Made by a program: the position numbers and the translations under genes
Part shown: positions 47,215 through 59,429 of the stretch, one piece after another
Layout: the number at the start of each line of letters is the position of its first letter
Numbering within the stretch: the first letter of the stretch is position 1
The notes under the pieces: generated by a model
Told to the model about the DNA's origin: nothing
Seen by the model: only the letters and a program-made list of their open reading frames with translations
Database searches by the model: none
From: Persicaria tinctoria
Lineage: Eukaryota > Streptophyta > Magnoliopsida > Caryophyllales > Polygonaceae
Assembly: GCA_037127255.1 (NCBI GenBank)
Contig: JBANSL010000005.1
Location: forward strand, 5,704,001-5,768,000
Length of the DNA stretch: 64,000 nt
Direction of reading: 5' to 3'

Positions 47215-47454
47215 TACTTCCTCTGTTTCAAAATAAAAGTCGTTTGTTTTTTTCTGCACGTTTTCTTAAGAGATAAAAACACTATAAAATATTATGTTTT
47301 TGATCAATTTTTTTTAATAATTTCATAGTTAGTAGTCATAAGTATAAATTTATCGAAAAAAATTCATTAAAAAAATAATATTTTATGTAGTTGTTACCTT
47401 ATAAAAATGCGTATAAAAAAATTAAACGACTTTTATTATGAAACGGAGGGAGTA
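47215..47454. mobile_element. Stowaway-like MITE, TA-flanked
   Basis: The left end tacttcctctgtttcaaaat mirrors the right end, whose complement begins tactccctccgtttcataat. The shared aaaagtcgttt follows on both arms. 240 bp, AT-rich, with TA at both borders. Confidence 0.85.
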
Positions 47455-47826
47455 TCTTTTTTATTACTCCGTATTTCCTCTTTGATTCTTAATGTAAATG
47501 TAGATGTCTCAGTTATGCCACCTGGCAATTGTAATATGGATTGGCAGATTATTCATGACTGCAATGGTCACATACTCGATCACTTCACTGATATTTTTCA
47601 AGCTTCAATCCCTCCCGAATCAATATTACTAGTACAAGTTAGTAAAACAAAACTTAAATTAAAAGATACTCCGTAATATTACAAACCTGTTTATTCAGAA
47701 ACCTCTTTGGATTTATTCGGAAAAAGAGTGTTTTCAATTTTACAAACCTGTTTTTGTCTTTCGTTGATCATTTCTTACCAAGTTAATCATTACTAGTGGT
47801 CAAGTTCATTATTGGAATTTGGAGGT
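47455..47826. other. intergenic, small unrecognised open frame
   Basis: A reading frame spanning 47407-47676 begins inside the MITE. After it, near 47500-47640, it reads NMDWQIIHDCNGHIL, without known family features. Otherwise AT-rich. Confidence 0.4.
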
Positions 47827-48010
47827 TCGTGTCTCAAATATAAGTCGTTTGACTTTATGATTCATATTTTGAAAAGTTAAAAACTCCAGAAAATATTAAA
47901 ATATTAAAATATTAAAATTAATTAAAAAATTTAATACTTTATAGAGCTTTTAACTTCTTAAGGTATGTACGATAAAGTTAAAACGACTTATATTTTGAGA
48001 TGGATGTAGT
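47827..48010. mobile_element. degraded Stowaway-like MITE
   Basis: The inverted ends share ctcaaatataagtcgttt (left) and the complement aaacgacttatattttgag (right). The centre is AT-rich with taaaatat repeats. Confidence 0.7.
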
Positions 48011-48182
48011 AGTCATAGTAAGTTCATTATTGGATGTTAGTGTCTCATTCCCCAAAGAAACTTACCCTAAATTCTTCAATTGTTACAAAAGAAACCTCAT
48101 AACTTTGAGGTTGCTATATGCACCCATAGTTTTTACTATCTGCATATCAAAAGCAAAAAATTTATTTAAAAAAAATAAATAA

Positions 48183-48306
48183 ACCATGCGCCTCTTGAGT
48201 CACACACACACAAATGTGTGACTCAAACTCAAGAGAGGCGCATGGTGTATATATATAGAGTAAAATAGTTGCGTCTCTTGACTCATACATATATGTGACT
48301 CAAGAG
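48183..48306. repeat. two adjacent hairpins sharing a ctcttgagtcaca stem
   Basis: Hairpin one (48183-48246) pairs accatgcgcctctt with its complement and has nested gagtcaca repeats. Hairpin two (48275-48306) pairs ctcttgactcatac-type arms around atatatg. They are related in sequence. Confidence 0.8.
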
Positions 48307-48465
48307 GTGTAGAGTTCTTTTTATTTAAAAAATAAATAAAAACTTTGATTTTGAATGTAGACCGTCAATTTCATTGGGTAACAACACCGAAATTATGCAT
48401 ATGAAATATTTCAAATAAACGCCTCATTCCAAACAATCAACATCTTCTAAAACACATATTCTACA

Positions 48466-48750
48466 CCACTTATTTATTTTAACATTATTTAATCTTAAAA
48501 AAATTAATTTTATTTATATATTCCTAAAATTTGTTTTTATATATTTATAAAATTTTATTTTAAAAAATAGTGTGTTAATATTTTTTTTAAATTAAAAAGA
48601 CAATATTTTAAAAATATAATTTTAAAAATTTTAAAACATCATTTTTCAAAATAAAATTTTATAAATATATAAAAGTAGATGTTAGGAATATAAATATAAT
48701 TTTTTTAAAACTTTTTAAAAATTAAATAAATGTTAAAATAAATAGGTGAA
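48466..48750. mobile_element. AT-rich foldback MITE
   Basis: Two arms of about 120 bp are complementary: left acttatttattttaacatt and right aatgttaaaataaataggt. It is almost all A and T and ends about 25 bp from the stop codon of the broken UGT copy. Confidence 0.7.
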
Positions 48751-48773
48751 GTAGAGAGTGGGGTAGGGAGCCT

Positions 48774-49422
48774 TCAACTCCCTTGTCCTCGCCTAACTGG
48801 CTTCAATATAGAAGTCAACGCATCATAAGAAGACCCTCCTGACTGTACCGCCTCCTCCCCCACAATCACCCTCCTCACCGCCACCTCTATCTCCGCCCTC
48901 GCCACCCTCGCTTCTACCACAATCCAGTCGTAGTTCGGCTTGGCTCCAACCGAAACACAAACCCTCAACACCTCCATGATCAGCTTCTCGTTCAAGGATT
49001 GTTTCGCGAACATAGGCCATGTCACCAATGGTACCCCCGCCGACACCCCCTCCAACATTGAGTTCCACCCGCAATGCGTCACGAACCCGCCTGTGGCCGA
49101 GTGGTCTAAGATCATCACCTGTGGCGCCCACCCTCTTATGATCAACCACTTGCCTTTGTTCCTCGCCTCAAACCTGCTCGGTAAGCATTCTTCTTCGTCG
49201 ACATTGTTATCGACGATTGATCCTCTTACCACCCATATGTAATGCTGGTCCGATGCCTTTAGTGCCTCTGCAATCTCGATTAGCTAGGCCGAAGACATGT
49301 GAGTTACTGAGCCGAAACAGACATAGATGACCGAGTTTGAGGGTTTCGAATCGAGCCATCTCAAGCACTCGTGCACGTCAATCGCCGCTTGTTTCCCCCT
49401 CTTTGCCTTGTCCTTAATGTTC
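48774..49422 (-). pseudogene. UDP-glycosyltransferase pseudogene, copy C (second exon only)
   Basis: This is homologous to exon 2 of copies A and B. An acceptor-like cag precedes [18 protein letters not shown], and a PSPG box (WAPQVMILDHSATGG, HCGWNS) remains. A CAG-to-TAG stop at about 49287 cuts the frame after MSSA. About 15 residues are deleted after VGEEAV compared with copy B. No first exon is found upstream. A copia element occupies that position (from about 49577), so the exon may be displaced beyond it or lost. Confidence 0.9.
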
Positions 49423-49576
49423 CTGTTTTATGTATAATACATTAAACTAGTTCAAAACTAATCAATCAAAATATTTGTATTTTTAATGAATAAGATCAAT
49501 TGACTTATTCTGAAGACTCCACCTTGATTATAAGGTCTTGAGTTCTAACCTGCAGCCTGCAGGGTAACACAAAGGG

Positions 49577-50564
49577 ATGATGAAAGACAAAACACTGTCT
49601 TGGTTTCAAGGTCTTGAAACCTAGACTGAGTGTTGCGAGCATTTTATACTCTTTGCTAAAGTTCATTTTATATTGGGCTATTTATATTATATCTATCCAA
49701 GCTAACTTGCAGGACTTAGTTCGAAAGAAATGAGCCTATTTTAAATGGGCTGGTGGATCGAATGTTTTGGGCTCACATCCATATCCATTGTGTGAAACCT
49801 TATTCTTGCCATCGTGATTCAACATGATTTAAGGAAAGAAGATTTCTTCCAGCCTTGAAGATCAAGACTTGCCGATTACATCTGATCAGTGGAGCGCATT
49901 CTGGAAAAGGAAGGAAATATTTTTGGAAGAATTTCAAACCTCAAACGGTCCGCTTCTGTTACCCTCAAAGAATGTCTATTTATACCACGGCATATGGAAG
50001 ACAAAGGTATCGAAGCAAGCAATCCGTTGAAAGCATTCAGAACAGCAAAAGCACTATCTCTTATACTTGTTGAACTTAGTGTAGTTTGGTTTTAGAGTTG
50101 AGAGAAACACGATCTTTATCGTACAAGTCATTTGATTCACTCTTTGAGTTTCATACTAGCATAGCACACTTTGGTGTGTAGTGTGGATCTCTATTTCACT
50201 TGTAAGGTTGAGAGCTAGAATAAAAGCGGTGAGGCTTTGTATAGGGGAAGGGAAGTTCTCCTAGGAAGTTCTACGCTCAAGGAAAGTGAAATAAAGAGGT
50301 TTGAATCCTATGGGTTGGATAACCCTAGGCGGGGACGTAAGCCAAGTTCGTGCCAAAACCTCATTAACAATTCGTGTGTTCTTCTTTTACATTCCACATT
50401 TACTTTATCTTATTCGATTTCATTTAGTCAAGATTTGATAGGAATATCAAGGTCTTGACAAGCTGTTTTGCAAACTATCTTAAGTTTTCTTATCTTGCGA
50501 AAATCGAGCAAACTCTATTCAACCCCCCTTCTTGAGTACTTCTTATCACCTTATAGACTCTTCA
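49577..50564 (+). repeat. probable 5' LTR of the Sirevirus-like element
   Basis: It ends with agactcttca two bases before the primer-binding site. Repeated aaggtcttgaaac strings occur near its start. The start is a guess because no second LTR is available for comparison. Confidence 0.5.
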
Positions 50565-50566
50565 AT

Positions 50567-50578
50567 TGGTATCAGAGC
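50567..50578 (+). promoter_or_regulatory. primer-binding site (tRNA-Met type)
   Basis: tggtatcagagc lies two bases after the LTR end. Confidence 0.88.
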
Positions 50579-50607
50579 TTGGCTCACTGTTTTGATCTAA
50601 CACTCTT

Positions 50608-53600
50608 GTGAGTTTCAGCGTGTCTACAATAGGTGACGGAGGATTTGCCCAAGGGAGATCAACCAACCGACCTTCTCTGTTTTGTGGCAATAACTTTGTT
50701 CACTGGAGATCTCTGATGCAGATGTTCATCATTGATCAAGATCTAGAGTTATGGGACCTAGACAAGAAAGGACCTCGCATTCCAACGAAGACTATTGATG
50801 GGAAAGAAGTCGAGAAGTCTGAAGCTGAATATACTAAAAAAGACTTGGAAAAAGTCGCTAAGAATTTCAAAGCCATGAATCTATTATATTGTGCTCTCAA
50901 TGCTGATAAATTTAACCGCGCTTCCTCTTGCAAGAGTGCCAAATAAATCTGGGACAAACTTGTAGTCACTTACGAAGGCACCAGTCAAGTCAAGAAGAGT
51001 AAGATCAATATCTTTCTTAGACAGTACGAGCTTTTCAAGATGAATCCTGATGAATCAGTGAAGGAGATGTTTACGAGATTCACTCAAATTGTGAATAACC
51101 TCGACTCACTTGGGAAAACTTTCTCTAACCCAGAGAAAGTTAGGAAGGTTCTTAGGAGCCTCCCGAAAGCCAAGTGGGGTCCTAAGGTTACTGCAATTGA
51201 GGAAGTTCAAGATCTTACCACACTAGCATTGGATGACCTTCTTGGAAAACTTATTACCCATGAGATGATATTGAATGAGGAAGATGGAGAAGTTCCCTCA
51301 ACAACAAAAAATCTTGCCCTCAAAGCAAAGAAGGAAATGACACAATCTGATTGTGACGAAAGTGATGACGAGGATGGTCCCTTTGCTCTTATCAAACGAG
51401 GACTAACACGAATCCTAAAGATGAAAAAGCAATTCCCCAACAGAGAAAATGCTGGATCTTCTAAATTCAGAGGTAAGTCACCTAACTCCTTGATGAAACC
51501 AAAGGTGCTAACGTGTTTTGAGTGTGGTGAAACATATCATCTCGTGAAGGAATGTCCTATGAAGAAGAGGAACAAATTCAGGAGAAATGATCAAAGGAAG
51601 AAGGCTATGCTAGCTACTTGGAGTGACTCAGATTCCTCAGATGACTCAGATTCAGAAGGGGATCAGGCAAATCGATGTCTTATGGCCGAACATGAGGAAT
51701 CTCGAAGTCAAGATCTTGAGGAAGTGTGAGATCAACGTCCTAAAAGAAAAGCTGAAGGATCAACAGAAGTGCATAAGTGAAATGTCGCTGGAAATGAAAA
51801 ATCTTGAAACTTCTCAGTCAACACTTGACATTAAAGTCAAGACCTTGACATCAAATAATTCTGATCTCAAGCAAAACCTCTCTTCTCCGAAACATCGAAA
51901 TGAGGTTTATAGAGAAAGAGAAGGTTAAGTTGACTGATAAGTGTCAAGACCAGCAGACATCACTCATACAATTCACGAGATCCAAGGCCAATCTTGATAA
52001 GATGTTGGGTGAACAACAATTGTCTATTAATAGAAGTGGTATTGGCTACAATAAAAAAATTCTAAAAAACCTAGTACCACTTTCGTTAACGCAAAAGGAA
52101 ATTGGTGTTCACCTACTTGTTTCTACTGTTGTAAGAAAGGCCATGTGAAGGAAACCTACCCGTACAGACGGAAGGATCCTCATATCATTAAAAATACATT
52201 TCCAGTTCGATTAAACGATCCAATCAGACAAGTTTGGGTTCCAAAAAGGACTAGACTACCCAACATGGTCTATCCTCATAATGAATCCAAATCTGTTTAT
52301 TGGTCCAGACGGAATGGATGATGTTTGTCTTGTAGGATATCACCAAGAACAAGGAGCCAAAATGGATCATGGACAGTGGATGCTCTCGGCACATCAGTGG
52401 GAAGAAATCTCTATTTCAAGATCTTAAAGAGCAAGCCACTGGAACAATTACTCTTCATGACAAAGGGAAGTGTAATATAATTGGTATTGGTAATGTTGGT
52501 AATTCAAATAGCTGCATTAAGGACGTATATATGGTTGATGGATTTAAGTATAACATCTTGAGTGTTTCTCAGCTATGTGACAAGGGGAACAAGGCTGGCT
52601 TTGACAGGCACAAATGTGAAGTCATAAATGAGGAAACTAGAGACCCGATCCTCACTGCTCACAGGCACAACAATACATATGCTGTAAATGCTAACCATTA
52701 CAGGTACAAATCTCAAGGCCTTGATAGACGACCTGAGTCTCTGGCACAGAAGATTAGGGCATGTGAGTATGCACACCCTCAATAAGCTAAAATCAAGATA
52801 CCTAGTACGAGGATTATCTGACCTAAACTTCAAAAGCGAGGAATTGTGCAATGCGTGCACAAGAGGTAAACAAACACGAAGTTTATTCAAACCCAAAAAG
52901 GTTGTAAGCTCCTCACGCCCTCTTGAACTTTTACATATGGATTTGTGCGGTCCTATGCGTGTCAAATCTCCTAAAGAAAAACAGTACATCCTTGTCATTA
53001 TTGATGATTTCTCTCGTTTTACATGGATTTCCTTTTTAAGAGAAAAATATGAGGCTTTGTTCGAGTTTTCTAGGCTTTGTTCGTCTCCATTCGAAGCGAT
53101 CATGGTAGAGAATTTTATCAACTCAAGTTTGATTTGTTTTGTGCTAAATATGGTATTTCACACAATTTCTCAGCTCCTAGAACTCCTCAACAAAATGGGG
53201 TTGTGGAACGAAAGAACCGCACCCTAGAGGACATGTCTAGGACAATGCTTTTAGAAAATGATTTGCCAAAATTTTATTGGGATGAGGTTGTCAATACAGC
53301 TAACTACATTTTAAACCGTTGTTTAATTCGTCCCATTTTGAAGAAAATTCCTTATGAACTTTTCAAAGGAAGAAAGCCTAACATTTCCTATTTTAAACCT
53401 TTTGGATGTACTTGCTTTGTTCATAATAATGACAAAGATAACCTTGGGAAGTTTGATGCTCGCAGTGATGAAAGTATTTTTCTTGGTTATTCTTCCAATA
53501 GAAAAGCTTATAGAGTTTATAACAAGTGCATCAAAATTGTTGATGAGAGTATCCATGTGGTATTCGACGAAAGCAATAATGGTGTGTTGAGTGAAAGTTT

Positions 53601-54758
53601 TGCAGATCTTAATCTAAATCATCATGATTCTGATGGAGAAGAAGATGATAAATCTGTAAACAAGAACGACTAAGAACGCAACATGCAAGAGCAAATCCAA
53701 GACATAAACGAGTTATCTCAAGACCTTGAGAAGCAGATACAGAACTTGGAGTGATTGACACAAGCAATGAGGAATCCAATTCACAAACCGCCACTCAAGA
53801 CCTTGAAGAAAGACTTGCTATTGTTTGGAATGATCAAGGCCCAAAGCAACGAAAGTTTAAACATGCCTCATCACACTCGGCTCAATACATCATTTCAGAT
53901 CCATCCTCTGGTATAAAAAGTCGATCTAGATTAAAAAATCTATGTGCCTTCTATGCCTTTGTCTCTCTTGTAGAACCAAAGACTCTTGCTGAAGCACTCG
54001 AGGATTCGGATTGGATCACGGCTATGCAAAGTGAGCTAAATGAGTTTGAAATGAATAAGGTGTGGACTCTCCAACCTAGGCCTAAGCATCAATCAATCAT
54101 TGGGACTCGATGGGTGTTTAGAAATAAGTTGGATGAAGCAGGAAAGATCATTCGAAACAAATCAAGGCTTGTTGCTCAAGGTTACAATCAAGAAGAAGGT
54201 ATAGACTATGAGGAGACTTTTGCTCCTGTAGCAAGGTTAGAGGCTATACACATATTACTTGCATTTGTATCTTTTATGGGCATTAAGTTATTCCAAATGG
54301 ACGTCAAATGTGCATTTCTAAATGGGGTCTTGGAAGAAGAAGTTTATGTTGCTCAACCTCCTGGATTTGAGAGTGATGAATTTCCCAATCGTGTTTATAA
54401 ACCGGACAAGGCTCTCTATGGTCTTAAACAAGCCTCTAGAGCTTGGTAAGAGAGACTGTCCAAGTATCTTCTTGAAAATGGTTTTCAAAGAGGTTTGATT
54501 GAAAAAAATCTCTTCATCAAGACCTGTGGAAATGATCTTTTGGTAGTTCAAATTTATGTTGATGATATATTGTTTGGTGCTACTAACAACTCCCTTTGCA
54601 AGGAGTTCTCTGAGATAATGTGCAGGGAATTTGAAATGAGCCTCATGGGAGAACTTAATTTCTTCCTCGGTCTACAAGTACATCAAACAAAGAAGGGGAT
54701 CTTTCTAAATCAAGGGAAGTATACCAGGAACTTGCTTAAGAAATACAAGATGGATTAA
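50608..54758 (+). pseudogene. Sirevirus-like gag-pol, multiply broken
   Basis: Gag (50608-51729) has a stop at 50944, the string TRFTQIVNNLDSLGK and a zinc knuckle (CFECGETYHLVKEC). The protease has WIMDSGCSRHI (52360 region). Integrase keeps the HHCC region (RLGHVSMHTL, CNACTRGKQ) and core (LHMDLCGPM, VIIDDFSR, SDHGREF), split by frameshifts. Reverse transcriptase keeps LFQMDVKCAFLNG and an intact YVDD site (YVDDILF at about 54556), with a stop after QASRAW at 54447. Numerous stops and shifts make it non-functional, yet the RT catalytic residues survive, unlike those of the other copia copy. Confidence 0.92.
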
Positions 54759-54839
54759 TCCAAAATAGCAAAGACTCTCATGAGTTCAACTCACATTTAT
54801 TTGATTTAACCATATATGGGATTAATCATGAGCATTGTA

Positions 54840-55545
54840 GGCAGGTGATGGAAGATTCGCTCAAGGAAGATTGGCCAATCGTCCACCTCTTTTATGTGGC
54901 GATAACTTTGTTCACTGGAGATCTCTAATGCAAATGTTTATTATTGATCAGGATATGGAGCTCTAGGATATCGTCAAGAAAGGCCCTAGAACCAACCAAG
55001 ATGAATGCAGCAGGAGCCACTATGCCTAAAGAAGAGAGTGAATACACTCAAATAGATTTGGAGAATGTGGCCAAGAATTACGTATAAGGCTATGAATTTT
55101 CTTTATTGTGGTTTAGATGCTAATGAGTTTAAATGTGTATCATCTTGCAAGAGTGCTAAATAGATCTGAGATAAGCTAGTAGTAACTTACGAAGGAACAA
55201 TCCAAGTTAAGGAGGCCAAGATCAGCATCTTCCTAAGACAATATGAGTTGTTCAAGATGATGCCCAATGAGACGATCGTGAAAGCGATGTTCACAAGATT
55301 CACTCAAATTGTGAACAACTTATATTCTCTCGGCAAAATCTTTACAAATGAGGAGAAAATCAGAAAGGTCATAACGAGCTTACCTAAGTCGAAATGGGGA
55401 CCAAAGGTGACTGCCATCGAGAAAGCATAGGACCTAAAGACCCTTCCCCTGAATGATTTGCTAGGAAAGCTTATCACTCACGAAATGGTGCTTAGTAAAG
55501 GAGATGGTGAGCAATCATCTAGCGTGAAGAATTTGGCTCTATAAA
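54840..55545 (+). pseudogene. gag fragment of a second Sirevirus-like copy
   Basis: It is homologous to 50630-51330: FVHWRSLMQMFIIDQDMEL, TRFTQIVNNLYSLGK, GKLITHEMVL. Several stops and a frameshift are present. Being diverged from the first gag and lying downstream of its truncated RT, it is a separate element fragment rather than a local duplication. Confidence 0.85.
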
Positions 55546-55621
55546 ATATTAACTCTTTTATTAATTTCAAAAAATAATATTATACTTATTAAACGACTCA
55601 TATTTTGAGATGGAGGGAGTA
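55545..55621. repeat. half of a Stowaway-like MITE
   Basis: It ends with cgactcatattttgagatgg and agggagta, matching one terminus of the Stowaway copies nearby. The other half is absent, presumably lost at the junction with the gag fragment. Confidence 0.6.
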
Positions 55622-56824
55622 GCTATTAGTGGTCAAGTTCATTATTGGATGTTTGTATCTCATTCTCCAATGCAACTCACCCTAAGGGCGTGTTTGTTAT
55701 GGGGTGCGAGGGGGTGCCGGGGATGGGGATGGGTTTTTTGGTTTCGTGCCCGCGTACGTGTTTGGCAAGGGGATGCGAGGGGTGGTCCTGATGGCGCGCA
55801 GGGGATGAGAGGGGGTGCGAAGTCTACCTGATCAAAGGGGGTGGAGGGGATGTGAAGGTGGGGGTGCCAGATATGCCCCTTGACTGGACTCTGAAGTCTG
55901 TGTAGACATAGATCTAACCCCAAATAGTCTCATAGATTGAGAAGTTCACCAACTCCCAATGGCGACGTCGTCGGAACACACAACAACAATTATCGACGGC
56001 AATCTGAAATCGCCGACACCATCCGATTTGAAATCGCCGATGAAGTCCGCCTCATTTCCCACAAATTCGGCAGAGTAATTAACTTAAAAACCCCCTATTC
56101 TTCCCCTTGTCTAATTACTTGATTGATTTTTATTTTTTTGCATTGACCATGCTCTAATCGATTTGCAAATTTCCAATTGATCATCAGATTATCTGGTTGC
56201 TTGCAATTTAGCAGCTAATTCGACTTTTTTGAAATTGAAGTCGAATTTGCCGAAGAAAGAAGAGTTGGGCAACCCGGTGGACTGGGCTGGCATGAGCCGC
56301 GTCCATCGAAAATGGCTCACTGGGCATGGCGCGGGCGCACACGTCGAGGTTGCGTGGTCTGGCTATGTTCACGTCCCAGAAGTGGGCGTCCATCGCCATT
56401 TGGGGTTGAAGAAGGCAATTTGAATAGATTGAAATGGAGAAATATTTTCAATTAATTTTTGGATTTCAATTTGAATAAATATTGAAATAGAAAAATATTT
56501 TTAAAAAAAAAGACAAACTAATTCAATTGTCAATGAGAGTTTATTTGATAGACCGAAAATAACGGTTGAAGAAGATAAGTTTGGATTGAAGGGTATTTGG
56601 GAGGGGCAAATGTGTCTTTTTGGGTACTTTCATCTCCAAATACTTTAACATACAACCAAACAGAACAAAACATTATAGTTGTTTAATTGCTTTTCTCTTT
56701 GCATGAATTGGAAGCATAATATGTATCTTCTGTTTCATTTGCAGTCATTTTGTAATCTCAAAATTTGTAATGTCAAAAATATTTCAAATATAGGGAATAG
56801 GGACTGAGAACAGTTAGCTACTTA
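55622..56824. other. intergenic with orphan TIR and gene-like leader
   Basis: taagggcgtgtttgttatgg at 55685 looks like a Tourist-type end, but no matching right end was found. At 55960 a short frame MATSSEHTTTIIDG runs about 38 codons and could be a captured exon. Nothing else was recognised. Confidence 0.4.
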
Positions 56825-57039
56825 GGGTGTGTTTGGGTGTAGTGTTTAGGGGGTTTGGGAGATGGGTTTTCCGCCTCGGTTCCTGTGCCTCCATGTTTGG
56901 GTGTTGGTGTTTAAGGGGTTTGGAGGGTTTGGAATTGGAGGTTTGCTGGATGGTGCCGGATGGGTTTTCCCCCCTCCTACACCAAGGTTTGGTGGATGGG
57001 AAATCCGAAACCCCCCATTTTTCCCTTTCGTCTTCCATC

Positions 57040-57179
57040 AATTCGTCATAAATACATCCATCTGTTCACTCTTCTCTCACAAGCTTTGATTTTCTGGAAG
57101 CCGTAAGGGGAACCCGACGAAGCGAGCGAACCCAAAGATCGCCTCCAGACCACCAGTCCTCCTCCGTCTTCCTCATCAG
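57040..57179 (+). other. probable untranslated first exon of the coiled-coil gene
   Basis: CT-rich leader-like DNA ends at cctcatcaggtatttt, a good donor at 57180. The best acceptor is tcttgcag at 59791-59798, one base before the ATG of the downstream frame. Confidence 0.45.
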
Positions 57180-57901
57180 GTATTTTCGTCGCCCTCCCCC
57201 CATTGTTCTCTTCGACTGTGTGTGTACAGACTCCACCATTGTTCTCTTGCACTTTTCGATTTGGGTTTGTTCTTCAAGTTGGATAATTTATGATTATCGA
57301 TTTGGGTTTTTAGGGTTTGTTCATATGATATTTGGGGATTTTTATTTTCTTCTGGCATTTTCGATCCTGAACAAGAGTTTGTTGATATGCATGTTTTCGA
57401 TTTTAGGGTTTTTTCATGCGAATATGGGGATTTTTTATTCTCTTCAGAAATTTTAGGGTTTGTTCATTTGATATTTGGGGATTTTTAATTTCCTTCTGCC
57501 ATTTTCGACCGTGGCCGGTCGTTTGTTCGTATGCATGTTATGGATTTAGGGTTTGCTCATATGATTTTGGGGATTTTTGCTCTGATGATATTTGAGCCTC
57601 TTCGATGTAGGGTTTTTGTCAGTGTTGTGTTAATTGTGGAGTATTGTGTTTTTGGGTCATTGTTTAGAGGCATGTACTTGTTGCTCGTTCTGGCTCTCCT
57701 GTCATCCATTTCCATTTTTGAATACTTTGCCTGAAGTTTTGTCTTTTACCAAAAAAACACAAGTGACTGCTCCCTTCCATCTACCACCGTCAGTTTGTCG
57801 CTTACCCCTTTTGCTCTGTTCTTGACTGTGGAAAGAATCCGTTGCCTTTAATGAACTCCTTATTACCAGAAATGCAGGTTGTGGTATATATATGTATACA
57901 G

Positions 57902-59429
57902 TGAGGGCCCTATGATGTCTGTCGCTTACCCCTTTGCCTGTTCACATGTTTTCAGGACTTGTATATGAAAAGTGAAGGCCCAATGATGCTTTCATGTTGA
58001 TTGTGATATTGTCCCTTGAAAAACTGGTTGATTTGAGGGCCCAATGATGCTTGTCGTTTAACTCTTTTCCTCTATACATGTCTTCATTACTTATATCTGA
58101 CCTGAGGACCCAATGATGCTTTAAATTGCTTACTTATTGCTTTTTCAGTCGGGATATATGCTTGCAATTTTCACCTGGTTTATTTGCATATGAGTTGAGG
58201 GCCCTATGATGTGTCAATTTTTACCTCCCCTTTGGTTTCCCTGATTCTCAGTTTTGAATTGACACATGAAGTTGGCATCCATTGCCTCTTCCAACTGTGT
58301 TGATCAACTGATTGATTTGGGTAACCTCTGCCTTGATTTACGCATATGAGTTGAGGGCCCAATGATGTTGTGATTTCATATTTCCTTTCCCTATCCATGT
58401 TTCAGTTTTGTATTGACATATGAAGTTGGCCTTCCTTGCCTCTTCACCTCATGTTGATCAACTGATTTCAAGGTATATGAAGTGAGGGCCCAATGATGTT
58501 TTCACTATGCCTATTATGATTGCATTTCCAACCATTCTATTGCCTGAGGGCCCAATGATGTTTGAATTACCTGTATATGCATTGAGGGCCCAATGATGTT
58601 GCCCTGTCTCAGTTTTGAATTGACATGAGAAGCTCGCATTCACTGCCAACTTCTGTTGTTGATCAACTGATGGCAAGGTCACTTATTTTGTAGCTTGAGG
58701 GCCCAATGATGTTGTCAAAAATGACTACTGCTGCCTGAGGGCCCAATGATGTTTTCATCAAATTGTTTTATCTGCTATTGTTGCACGACCTCGTTCCTTT
58801 CAGGTCTGTATGTGAAAGTGAGGGCCCTATGATGTTGGATGTCAACTTATTTCATCTGGATGAGGGTCTATTCAAGTCACCTGTCCCATTGTTTATTTCA
58901 TTTCCCACATGTTCATTTCGAGGTACTGTTTGGTCATTGCCACTTGACCTCATGTATGTGGGACTACTGCCTCTTAAAGGTAACCTGTGCACTTCACCTG
59001 TCACACTGTCAAGTACTTACAATATGGCTATTCTCTTTGCATCATCTCTTCCTCTACCGAATATTGCCTTACCCTGGGTGCAATTTTTTGCCCTTGAATG
59101 TGTGAACTGCTCTTATTGTGATATGTTTCAACTGATTTATTTTTCCTTTACTTGTTGGGCATGTTTGTCTAATGTGCTTGAGGACCCATTGTGCATGCTT
59201 GATATTGCTTACAGTCTGCCTCTTCATTCATGTTTCTGTTGCAATGTCGTTGGTTGAGAAACTGGTTGATTTGCATATGACTTGAGGGCCCAATGATGTT
59301 GAGAATTCATATTTCCTTTCCCTATCGTTGTCTCAGTTTGGTATTGACATGTGAAGTTGGCCTTCCTTGCCTTTTCACCTCATGTTGATCAACTGATTTG
59401 AAGGTGTATGACGTGAGGGCCCAATGATG
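57902..59429 (+). repeat. dispersed 16-bp motif array (TGAGGGCCCAATGATG)
   Basis: Copies begin at 57902, 57973, 58034, 58103, 58196, 58352, 58483, 58545, 58583, 58696, 58736, 58819, 59179 (weak), 59283 and 59414, all in one orientation. Spacing is 38-360 bp. Several are accompanied by gttgatcaactgatt (58299, 58454, 58659, 59384) and by gaattgacat-gaag strings, so a larger degenerate unit is repeated. The array lies in the predicted leader intron. Confidence 0.9.

Larger units (their letters stand above)
49577..54758 (+). mobile_element. Sirevirus-like Ty1/copia retrotransposon, 3'-truncated
   Basis: A probable 5' LTR (about 49577-50564, start uncertain), a Met-tRNA primer site and gag-to-reverse-transcriptase coding remain. 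The body stops within reverse transcriptase at about 54758, where unrelated sequence and then a second gag begin. RNase H and the 3' LTR are missing, so a deletion or nested recombination removed them. The gag and RT features (ITHEMIL, MGELNFFLGLQ) fit the SIRE/Maximus branch. Confidence 0.85.

Noticed and set aside
55685..56670. possible Tourist/hAT element starting gggcgtgtttgttatgg
   Set aside because: A weakly similar right end near 56655 lacks a matching duplication, so the element was not called.
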